In this document: piece after piece, positions 45,416 through 53,083 of the stretch
Layout of the letters: each line of letters begins with the position of its first letter
Position numbering within the stretch: position 1 is the first letter of the stretch
NCBI RefSeq assembly: GCF_000024465.1
Contig: NC_014010.1
Coordinates: 2,331,001 to 2,395,000 of the forward strand
Source of the DNA: Candidatus Puniceispirillum marinum IMCC1322
GTDB taxonomy: Bacteria > Pseudomonadota > Alphaproteobacteria > Puniceispirillales > Puniceispirillaceae
Length of the DNA: 64,000 bases
Reading direction: 5' to 3'
Program-made: the position numbers and the translations under genes
Notes under the pieces: generated by a model
The model's database searches: none
Seen by the model: the letters and a program-made list of their open reading frames with translations, nothing else
What the model was told of the DNA's origin: nothing

Positions 45416-46330
45416 ATGAAGTTTCGTGGTATATATACCCCAGCCATCACCCCGCTTCATGATGATGAAAGCATCGATTGGGATGGGTTTGACAAGGTGC
45501 TTGAATTTCTCATTGAGACAGGTGTTGATGGTATTATCATTGGCGGCACAACGGGTGAATATTATGCCCATTCGACCGAAGAGCGCGAAACAGCTTTAAA
45601 GCGTGCGACTGATGTGGTGGCGGGGCGGGTGCCACTTATTGGCGGTACTGGGGCCATTCGTACCGAAGATTCGATTGCCTTGGCGATGATAGCCAAAGCC
45701 AGCGGCTATGACGCCATACTGATCACGACACCGCCTTATGCCCAGCCAACGCCGCGTGAAAATGCCATTCATGCGTTACGCATTGATCGCGCGGTTGATA
45801 TGCCCATTATGCTGTATAATTATCCTGGACGAATGGCCGCCGAGATGAGTGATGAATATCTAGACCGCGTAGGCCGAAGCCAGAATTTCCGTGTGATAAA
45901 GGAAAGCTCGGGCGATATTAACCGTGTGCATCAACTGGCACGCGATTATGCCCATATTCAGCTTAGCTGTGGCATGGATGATCAGGCGCTTGAGTTTTTT
46001 GCATGGGGTGCCGAAAGCTGGGTCTGTGCGGGATCAAATTTTGCTCCTGAAGCACATATTGCTCTATGGAAGACCTGCGTTGTTGATGGTGACTTTGCGC
46101 TTGGCCGAAAGATCATGTCGGCGATGTTACCGCTTATGGCCACTCTGGAACAAGGCGGTAAATTTCTGCAATGTATCAAATATGGTGCGACCTTGCGCGG
46201 CTTGCCGTCAGGGCCCCCACGAAGCCCGCTTCGAAGTCTGAACAAGGATGAAAAACGCAGCCTTGCCGAAGTGATTGCGGTAATGAACAAAACGATAAAT
46301 GAACTAAACGCTGGAGAGGCCGGAAAATGA
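45416..46330 (+). CDS. Dihydrodipicolinate synthase/N-acetylneuraminate lyase-family aldolase
   Basis: A 304-residue class I aldolase. GTTGEYYAHSTEER is the pyruvate-binding loop, MLYNYPGRMA has the catalytic Tyr, and RVIKESSGDINR the Schiff-base Lys. The family splits or makes 4-hydroxy-2-oxo acids, or dehydrates sugar acids. AAAGGA before ATG 45416 sets the start. Its ATG-sharing overlap with a downstream aldehyde dehydrogenase suggests a catabolic lyase whose product aldehyde is oxidised next, rather than lysine synthesis. Confidence 0.87.
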   Translation: MKFRGIYTPAITPLHDDESIDWDGFDKVLEFLIETGVDGIIIGGTTGEYYAHSTEERETALKRATDVVAGRVPLIGGTGAIRTEDSIALAMIAKASGYDAILITTPPYAQPTPRENAIHALRIDRAVDMPIMLYNYPGRMAAEMSDEYLDRVGRSQNFRVIKESSGDINRVHQLARDYAHIQLSCGMDDQALEFFAWGAESWVCAGSNFAPEAHIALWKTCVVDGDFALGRKIMSAMLPLMATLEQGGKFLQCIKYGATLRGLPSGPPRSPLRSLNKDEKRSLAEVIAVMNKTINELNAGEAGK

Positions 46331-47844
46331 GTGATCTTTTGACGCATGATGAATATAAGGCACTTGCCGAGGGCCTGACGCCTGCATCTACCAGCTTTGT
46401 TGATGGCAGTTTTCGTGCGGCACAATCTGGTGCCACCTTTGACAGCATCAATCCGGCAACCGGCAAGCGACTGGCCAAGGTCGCTGCGTGCGATGCCGCA
46501 GATGTTGATTACGCTGTTGAAAAAGCCCGCATGGCTTTTGATGATGGGCGTTGGCGCTGTTTACATCCATCGGCGCGTAAAGATGTGCTGATAAAGCTGG
46601 CCAAGCTGATAAAGCGCAACCGGCATGAACTGGCGGTTATGGAGTCAGTTGATTCCGGCAAGCCAATCCGTGATTGTGCGACCATTGATCTGCCTGAAAC
46701 GATCAATACCATCATCTGGCATGCCGAAGCGGTTGATAAATTATATGACCAGACCGCACCAGCTGGCGAAGATGCCATGGGTATGATTGTGCGTGAACCG
46801 ATTGGTGTTGTTGGTGCTGTATTGCCATGGAATTTCCCCCTATTGATGATGGCGTGGAAAATTGCCCCCGCTTTGGCGGCAGGGTGTTCGGTCATTGTCA
46901 AACCCGCTGAACAGACATCATTGACTGCTTTGCGTATCGCTGAATTGGCAATGGAAGCTGGTGTGCCACGTGGTGTTCTGAATGTGATTACGGGGGATGG
47001 GCCAAAGACAGGCGCGCCTCTGGGGCTACATCCGGATGTGGATATGGTATCCTTTACCGGCTCAACCGAGACCGGACGTTTGTTTCTCAAATATGCCGCT
47101 GAGTCCAATCTGAAAAAAATCGTGCTGGAATGCGGTGGTAAAAATCCGGCGATTGTCATGGATGATGCCGAAGACCTTGATCTGGTCGCTGAGCATGTGG
47201 TCAATGGGGCATTCTGGAATATGGGTGAAAACTGTTCTGCCACATCGCGTCTGATTGTGCATGAGGCTATCAAGGATGATCTGATGCGGCATATTCTGGC
47301 ACATGCCAAAGAATGGCATATGGGCGACCCGCTTGATCCGAAGAATCATCTTGGATGTATGATTGATTCCGAACATTTTGGTAAAGTCGCCAGCTATCTC
47401 GATACCAGTGAAAATGGTAACAATATTGTTACCCTATGTGGTGGCAAAGCGGCGGATGGCTATGTCGAGCCGACGATTTTTGATCAGGTAACGTCGGCAA
47501 GCCGGCTGGCTAAAGAGGAAATCTTTGGGCCTGTTCTTGGGGTTATGACCGTCACATCCATCGACGAGGCGATTGCCCTTGCCAATGACACTGACTATGG
47601 TCTTGCCGCTTCGGTCTATACGACCAATGTCAAACAGGCGATGCGCGCGGCGCGCGCCATTCGTGCCGGTACTGTTACCGTCAATTGCTATGGCGAAGGT
47701 GATGCCACAACCCCGTTTGGCGGCTATAAGCAATCTGGCTTTGGCGGACGTGATAACGGCATTCATGCACATGATCAATATTGCGAGGTCAAAACCATCT
47801 GGATTGACCTGACTGACCGGGCGGCTAGTGACGCGGTCAACTAG
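46327..47844 (+). CDS. NAD-dependent aldehyde dehydrogenase (PuuC/AldH-like)
   Basis: A 505-residue ALDH with VVGAVLPWNFPLLMMAWKIAPALAAG (cofactor binding), FTGSTETGR, the catalytic Glu in LECGGKNPAIV and the catalytic Cys in NMGENCSATSRL. It resembles gamma-glutamyl-aminobutyraldehyde dehydrogenases. The ATG overlaps the stop of the DHDPS-family gene (ATGA), so the two are one unit. Substrate unknown. Confidence 0.88.
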   Translation: MSDLLTHDEYKALAEGLTPASTSFVDGSFRAAQSGATFDSINPATGKRLAKVAACDAADVDYAVEKARMAFDDGRWRCLHPSARKDVLIKLAKLIKRNRHELAVMESVDSGKPIRDCATIDLPETINTIIWHAEAVDKLYDQTAPAGEDAMGMIVREPIGVVGAVLPWNFPLLMMAWKIAPALAAGCSVIVKPAEQTSLTALRIAELAMEAGVPRGVLNVITGDGPKTGAPLGLHPDVDMVSFTGSTETGRLFLKYAAESNLKKIVLECGGKNPAIVMDDAEDLDLVAEHVVNGAFWNMGENCSATSRLIVHEAIKDDLMRHILAHAKEWHMGDPLDPKNHLGCMIDSEHFGKVASYLDTSENGNNIVTLCGGKAADGYVEPTIFDQVTSASRLAKEEIFGPVLGVMTVTSIDEAIALANDTDYGLAASVYTTNVKQAMRAARAIRAGTVTVNCYGEGDATTPFGGYKQSGFGGRDNGIHAHDQYCEVKTIWIDLTDRAASDAVN

Positions 47845-47864
47845 TTGCTTGGGTACAACCCGGG

Positions 47865-49307
47865 CTAGCGTGTCCGATAAGCAATATTTTTGGTCTGCAC
47901 ATAATTGAGCAAGGCTTCGCGGCCTTTCTCGCGTCCATAGCCCGATTTGCCATAGCCGCCAAAGGGTGTTTCGACACCCCCTGCAAACCATTCATTTACA
48001 AAAATCTGGCCTGCCTTGATTTTGCGGGCGGCACGGTGGGCGGCGTCAATATCACTGGTAAAAATGCCACCAACAAGTCCAAATTCGGTGCTATTGGCAA
48101 TCGTGATAGCTTCGGCTTCATCATCGGCTTTCATGACCGATAGAACCGGACCAAAAACTTCGGTTCCTGCGATCTGCATGTCGGGCGATACATCAGTAAT
48201 GATTGTCGGTGCTAGAAATGATCCAGGCTGGTTCAGGCGATGCCCCCCAGTGACAATCCGTGCGCCTTCGCTAGCCGCTTGTTTGCATAGGTTTTCGGCG
48301 CGGTCACGTTGATTGTCAGATACCATTGCACCCATATTAGCCCCAAAGGTAGTTCGTTCTATACCGGGGCCAACTGACAGGCTTTCGGCAAGGCTAACAG
48401 CACGTTCGACAATTTCATCATGCACATCAGGATGCGCGATCACGCGCGACATGGCCGAACAGACCTGTCCGGCATTAAAGAAAATACCCCAGCGCATCGA
48501 TTCCATCACCTGATCCAGGTCGGCATCTGGCATCACGATCGCCGCTGATTTACCTCCAAGCTCCAGAATCGCTGGCACCACATTCTGTGCGGCAGCTACC
48601 GCTACTTTGATACCGGTTGCGACCGAACCGGTGAACACAACATTGCCGATGTCAGGATGGCCGGACAGGGCGGCGCCTGCTTCATGCCCATAGCCGCATA
48701 GAATGTTCAAAGCCCCGCGTGGCAGGCCAGCGGCTTCGCCTGCTCGTGCCAGCCAGCTGGTTGATAATGGATCAAGTTCGGGTGTTTTGACAACGCATGT
48801 ATTGCCAGTGGCCAAAGCCACCGCAATACCGCGTGCGGTCATTTCAATCGGGTAATTCCACGGAATGATCTGGGCACTGACGCCAATCGGTTCATAGATT
48901 GTATAATCAAGATAATTTGCGCCAAGCGGGATTGACCGCCCTTCAACCGTTTCAGCCTGATTGCCGTAATATTCGAAATACCGGGCTGTCCCTTTAATTT
49001 CAATAACGGCTTCCCAGTAAGGTTTACCTGATTCAAGGCACAGCAATTCGGCTATCTCGGCGCAATTATCGAGCATGAATTGCCCCATCTTGCGTACCAT
49101 ACGGCTACGCTCAACAGGACGTAAATCGGATAGTGCACCACTTTCGTGGCAGGCCAGCGCCGCGGCAACGGCGCGGTCGATATCTGCCGCATCCGCAAGC
49201 GCTACATCCGCCAGATGCTCGCCAGTGCCGGGATTGCTTACAGGCAGGCGTCCCCCGCCACCATCAATCCATGATCCGTTAACATAGTTCTGGAAAAAAT
49301 CCTGCAT
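47865..49307 (-). CDS. NAD(P)-dependent aldehyde dehydrogenase (betaine-aldehyde dehydrogenase-like)
   Basis: A 480-residue ALDH: GVSAQIIPWNYPIEMTARGIAVALATG, FTGSVATG, the catalytic Glu in LELGGKSAAIV and Cys in NAGQVCSAMSR, and a final TPFGGYGKSGYGREKG. It belongs to the betaine/gamma-aminobutyraldehyde group. It is convergent with the other ALDH gene 20 bp away and divergent from the flavoprotein gene. GAGGAT precedes the ATG. Confidence 0.88.
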   Translation of the reverse strand: MQDFFQNYVNGSWIDGGGGRLPVSNPGTGEHLADVALADAADIDRAVAAALACHESGALSDLRPVERSRMVRKMGQFMLDNCAEIAELLCLESGKPYWEAVIEIKGTARYFEYYGNQAETVEGRSIPLGANYLDYTIYEPIGVSAQIIPWNYPIEMTARGIAVALATGNTCVVKTPELDPLSTSWLARAGEAAGLPRGALNILCGYGHEAGAALSGHPDIGNVVFTGSVATGIKVAVAAAQNVVPAILELGGKSAAIVMPDADLDQVMESMRWGIFFNAGQVCSAMSRVIAHPDVHDEIVERAVSLAESLSVGPGIERTTFGANMGAMVSDNQRDRAENLCKQAASEGARIVTGGHRLNQPGSFLAPTIITDVSPDMQIAGTEVFGPVLSVMKADDEAEAITIANSTEFGLVGGIFTSDIDAAHRAARKIKAGQIFVNEWFAGGVETPFGGYGKSGYGREKGREALLNYVQTKNIAYRTR

Positions 49308-49527
49308 GACATGATCCTCTGTCGGATATTCTTTTTTGATATATGCTCATAGGCCAGTTCAAGATATACTCATCAAACCCCAGATTGGATTTTTATTTAG
49401 GTGCAATATCAATCTACCAAAGCTGTTTTTTAAATCCTAGATCATATTATGGCACTATATTAGGCTTGACCCTTATCCAATAATCGCCATGACTAGAGTT
49501 CATACAATATGAAGGTGAGATGAGTTC

Positions 49528-50763
49528 ATGACGTCAAATATCGTTATCATTGGTGCCAGTCACGCTGGCGTCAGCTTTGTTGATGCGATGCGCACAAATG
49601 GTTTTGACGGCGCTTTAACACTTATTGATCGTCAGGCGGGAACCCCGATGGAACGTCCGCCCTTGTCAAAGGCGTTTTTGCTAGAAGATTCCGACAGTGT
49701 TAATCCGGCCTTTATGATTCGTAATGCAGATTGGTATGCGACCAACAAAATAACGCTGACATCAGGTGCTGACGTCATTGCTATTGATCCCGTTACCAAG
49801 TTGCTGACATTGGCAGATGGCATGACAATCACTTTTGACAAATTGGTGCTGGCAACAGGTGCCGTGCCGCGTGTGCTTCCGCCGGCATCTGAACTTGCTA
49901 ATGTGTTCATGTTGCGCCAGCCTGATGACGCTACGGCGCTTAGAAAGGCGGCTCAATCAGCCACAAGTGCCATTATTGTTGGCGGCGGCTATATCGGGCT
50001 TGAGGTGGCTGCATCTTTGCGCAAACGCGGGCTAGATGTCAGCGTGGTTGAAGCGGCTGATCGTTTACTTGCCCGTGTTGCCAGCCCGCCTGTAGCCACA
50101 TTTTTAGGTGACTTGCATCATGCGCATGGTGTGTCAATTCATACGGGTGTGGCAATTGCCAGCATTACTGATAATAAGGGCGTGTTTACGGGTGTTACCC
50201 TTATCGATGGGCATGCATTATCGGCCGATATGCTGGTTGTCGGTATTGGCGTTACGCCAGATAGTCAGCTTGCCCGTATGGCCGATATTGAAACCGAAGC
50301 TACTGATAATGGTGCCATTCTGGTTGATGCGATGATGCGCACCAGCAATCCGGATATTCTGGCCATTGGAGATGTTGCTCTGCAACATGGGCATGCAGTG
50401 CGTATTGAGTCGGTTCATAATGCTCAGGATAGCGCCGCACGTGCGGTTGCGGGGTTGTTGGATATGCCGCCACCAGCTGATCAGGCGCCGTGGTTCTGGT
50501 CGGATCAATATGATGCCAAATTGCAATCGGCAGGTATCGTGCCTGTTGGTGCGGATGATCTGTTACATGTGACGCGACCAGGCAAGCGTGAAGGCGGTAA
50601 ATCGGTCTGGACCTATCGTGGCAGTCAGCTTCTGGCGGTTGAGGCTGTTCGTGATCCGGCCGGTTATATGCTTGGCAAGAAATGCCTTGAGGCCAATATA
50701 TCACCCAGTCCGAATCAGATTGGTGATCCGGCATTTGACCTGAAGGCACTATTGGCTCATTAA
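49528..50763 (+). CDS. Ferredoxin/rubredoxin reductase-type FAD oxidoreductase
   Basis: A 411-residue pyridine nucleotide-disulfide-fold flavoprotein. NIVIIGASHAGVSFVDAMR binds FAD, RPPLSKAFL and LVLATGAVPRVL are family marks, IIVGGGYIGLEVAASLRKRGLDVSVVE binds NAD(P)H, and PDILAIGDVALQ is the second FAD motif. It has the C-terminal reductase domain. Such enzymes feed electrons to ferredoxins of Rieske or P450 oxygenases. No partner oxygenase is adjacent. It is codirectional with threonine aldolase 65 bp on. Confidence 0.88.
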   Translation: MTSNIVIIGASHAGVSFVDAMRTNGFDGALTLIDRQAGTPMERPPLSKAFLLEDSDSVNPAFMIRNADWYATNKITLTSGADVIAIDPVTKLLTLADGMTITFDKLVLATGAVPRVLPPASELANVFMLRQPDDATALRKAAQSATSAIIVGGGYIGLEVAASLRKRGLDVSVVEAADRLLARVASPPVATFLGDLHHAHGVSIHTGVAIASITDNKGVFTGVTLIDGHALSADMLVVGIGVTPDSQLARMADIETEATDNGAILVDAMMRTSNPDILAIGDVALQHGHAVRIESVHNAQDSAARAVAGLLDMPPPADQAPWFWSDQYDAKLQSAGIVPVGADDLLHVTRPGKREGGKSVWTYRGSQLLAVEAVRDPAGYMLGKKCLEANISPSPNQIGDPAFDLKALLAH

Positions 50764-50827
50764 GGAAGAATATTTCAGAATGATGGCGGGTTAAATGGCG
50801 AATGCGGGAACATATGCAGGTGCAACA

Positions 50828-51856
50828 ATGGCGACAGGCGACGTGCTTGTTGATTTTCGCAGTGACACGGTAACCCGCCCAACCGCGGCCATGCGTGCGG
50901 TGATGGCCAAGGCTGATGTAGGCGATGATGTCTATGGAGACGATCCCAACGTCAATGACCTTCAAGACAAGGTAGCAGCTCTTATGGGCAAGGAAGCCGC
51001 GCTGTTTGTGACCAGCGGCACCCAGTCCAATCTATGCGCCATGCTGGCACATTGTCAGCGTGGTCAGGAAATACTGACTGGCGAAAACTATCACGTCTTT
51101 ATTGACGAAGCTGGCGGTGCGTCTGTGCTTGGCGGCATCATGATGGCACCGATGCCTACTGACGAAACTGGCGCATTGAATGGCGACGATATCGACCGGA
51201 CGGTCAAGCCTGATGATCCGCATTGTCCTATCAGTTCTTTACTATGTCTGGAAAACACTGTGTCCGGCAATGTGCAATCGGTCGATGTGATCGATGCGCT
51301 GGCGTTACGTGGCAAAGCGCATGGGCTAGCTGTGCATCTTGATGGCGCGCGCCTGATGAATGCGGCGGTCAAGCTGGATGTGCCGGTGCGTGATATTGTC
51401 AAACATGCCGACAGCGTATCATTATGCCTGTCAAAAGGGCTTGGCGCGCCTGTTGGCTCGGTGCTTGCTGGTTCAAGGGAAGTGATCAGTCGTGCTTATC
51501 GCGTGCGCAAACTTGTGGGTGGTGGCTTGCGTCAGGCTGGCCTACTGGCGGCTGCCGGGCTTTATGCGCTTGATCATCATGTTGATCGTCTTGCCGATGA
51601 CCATGCCAACGCTCTGCGGCTGGCTGAACAGCTGGCAACGATCCCGCAGATTTCGGTCAATGTTGATGCTGTGCAAACCAACATGGTCTTTATGACTATG
51701 GCGCATGACGCTGCCGCATCCTTGCCTGCATATTTGCAGAATAAGGGCATTTTGATAAATGGCCATCCTAGCCGTATCCGTCTGGTGACGCATCTGGATG
51801 TCAGCGCTGAAAAAATTGACCAGTTTGTGACCGAATTACGTGGATTTTTTGCCTAA
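50828..51856 (+). CDS. ltaE: Low-specificity L-threonine aldolase
   Basis: A PLP enzyme of 342 residues that splits threonine or allo-threonine to glycine and acetaldehyde. DFRSDTVTRPTAAMRAVM, VGDDVYGDDPNVN, FVTSGTQSNLCAM, HLDGARLMN and the Schiff-base Lys in LCLSKGLGAPVGSVLAG are the LtaE landmarks. AGGTG at 50818-50822 favours ATG 50828 over one at 50795. It lies just ahead of dmdA and feeds glycine into one-carbon metabolism. Confidence 0.9.
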   Translation: MATGDVLVDFRSDTVTRPTAAMRAVMAKADVGDDVYGDDPNVNDLQDKVAALMGKEAALFVTSGTQSNLCAMLAHCQRGQEILTGENYHVFIDEAGGASVLGGIMMAPMPTDETGALNGDDIDRTVKPDDPHCPISSLLCLENTVSGNVQSVDVIDALALRGKAHGLAVHLDGARLMNAAVKLDVPVRDIVKHADSVSLCLSKGLGAPVGSVLAGSREVISRAYRVRKLVGGGLRQAGLLAAAGLYALDHHVDRLADDHANALRLAEQLATIPQISVNVDAVQTNMVFMTMAHDAAASLPAYLQNKGILINGHPSRIRLVTHLDVSAEKIDQFVTELRGFFA

Positions 51857-51936
51857 AAACGTAATGGTTTTGACGTAAACGGAATATCTTTGCCGCATAG
51901 CTATGGCAGACTTCGGTAAATTTATTGAGGTGTGTA

Positions 51937-53046
51937 ATGTCTCTTGCTCTTTCAGTTGGGCCGCGTGTGCGCAAAAGCCCTTTTTTTTCGTCAGCACGCA
52001 AAGCTGGCCTGGCGGCGGCCTCTGTTTATAATCATATGTATATGCCAACCAGCTATGGCGACCCTATGGCGGAATATGATCGCTTGATCAATGGCGTTGC
52101 TATGTGGGATGTGGCGGTTGAACGTCAGGTGGCTCTCAAGGGGCCTGATGCGATTGCGCTGGCAAAATATTTGACCCCGCGTAATCTTGATAATCTTAAA
52201 GTCGGCGTTGGCAAATATGTCCCGCTTTGTGATTTTAATGGGATGCTGATCAACGATCCGGTGCTGTTGCAAATCAGCGAAGATGAAGTCTGGCTGTCGA
52301 TTGCCGATAGTGATGTAAAATTATGGGCGGCGGGCATTGCTGGTGCGCGCGGCATGGATGTCCGCGTTTATGAACCGGATGTGTCACCGCTTGCCATTCA
52401 GGGGCCTAAAGCCAGCGATGTTGTGCGCGATCTATTTGGCGACTGGGTGAATGAGATCAAATATTTTGGTTTCCGGGCGACCGAGCTAAAAGGTATCCCA
52501 TTGGTGTTGGCGCGGTCTGGCTGGTCAAAGCAAGGTGGCTTTGAACTCTATCTTCAAGATGGCAGCAAAGGTGACGCCCTGTGGGATATTGTAGCCGAAG
52601 CAGGCAAGCCCTATGGTATCGGGCCTGGTACGCCGAATTATATCGAACGTGTTGAAAGCGGGTTGATTTCCTATGGTGCTGACACCGATGAAATGAGCAA
52701 TCCTTTTGAACTGGGAATGGATCGTCTTATTGACCTTGATCAGCCACAAGATTTTGTCGGCAAGGCGGCGCTCAGTGACATCAAGGCACGCGGGGCGACC
52801 CGCCGCTTTATGGGGCTGATTATTGATGGTGAAAAATTCACCAGCACCAATGAAAGCCGCTGGCCAGTTGAATGGAATGGTGCCAATGCAGGCTATGTAA
52901 GCGCCAGTGCCTATTCACCGCGCCTTGATGCGAATATTGCGATGGCGATGGTATCTGTTGCGGCGATTGAGTCCGGCGACAAGGTACATGTCCTGAACGA
53001 AACGGGCCGTCTGACGGCTAAGATAGTGTCATTGCCTATGGTCTAG
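51937..53046 (+). CDS. dmdA: Dimethylsulfoniopropionate demethylase
   Basis: A 369-residue GcvT-fold methyltransferase that moves a methyl group from DMSP to tetrahydrofolate, giving methylmercaptopropionate. The length equals that of the SAR11 enzyme as I recall it. MWDVAVERQVALKGPDA, INDPVLLQISEDEVWLSIADSDV, LAIQGPKASDVV, FFGFRATELKG-like, LVLARSGWSKQGGFELYL and GPGTPNYIERVESGLISYG match DmdA rather than GcvT. GAGG at 51927-51930 supports ATG 51937. A dimethylglycine dehydrogenase-like gene follows 37 bp later. DmdA is well supported; a related methyl donor is the alternative. Confidence 0.88.
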   Translation: MSLALSVGPRVRKSPFFSSARKAGLAAASVYNHMYMPTSYGDPMAEYDRLINGVAMWDVAVERQVALKGPDAIALAKYLTPRNLDNLKVGVGKYVPLCDFNGMLINDPVLLQISEDEVWLSIADSDVKLWAAGIAGARGMDVRVYEPDVSPLAIQGPKASDVVRDLFGDWVNEIKYFGFRATELKGIPLVLARSGWSKQGGFELYLQDGSKGDALWDIVAEAGKPYGIGPGTPNYIERVESGLISYGADTDEMSNPFELGMDRLIDLDQPQDFVGKAALSDIKARGATRRFMGLIIDGEKFTSTNESRWPVEWNGANAGYVSASAYSPRLDANIAMAMVSVAAIESGDKVHVLNETGRLTAKIVSLPMV

Positions 53047-53083
53047 ATTTTAGATCAGTGTAATGATGCCAATGGGGGTGGTA

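Noticed and set aside
46509-47309. Antisense reading frame of 266 codons opposite the aldehyde dehydrogenase
   Set aside because: The + strand frame has full ALDH motifs; the antisense product has no recognisable domain.
47434-47991. Antisense frame of 185 codons across the two ALDH 3' ends
   Set aside because: It overlaps conserved ALDH coding on both strands and has no family features.
50300-50965. Antisense frame of 221 codons across the flavoprotein and ltaE
   Set aside because: It spans two well-supported genes and their spacer and its composition looks like a reverse shadow.
51896-51905. CATAGCTATG palindrome ahead of dmdA
   Set aside because: Ten bases only, lies between ltaE and dmdA without further symmetry; expected by chance in AT-rich spacers.
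51937-53046. Annotation as glycine cleavage T protein
   Set aside because: There are no gcvH or gcvP genes beside it, and length and several blocks agree with DmdA.
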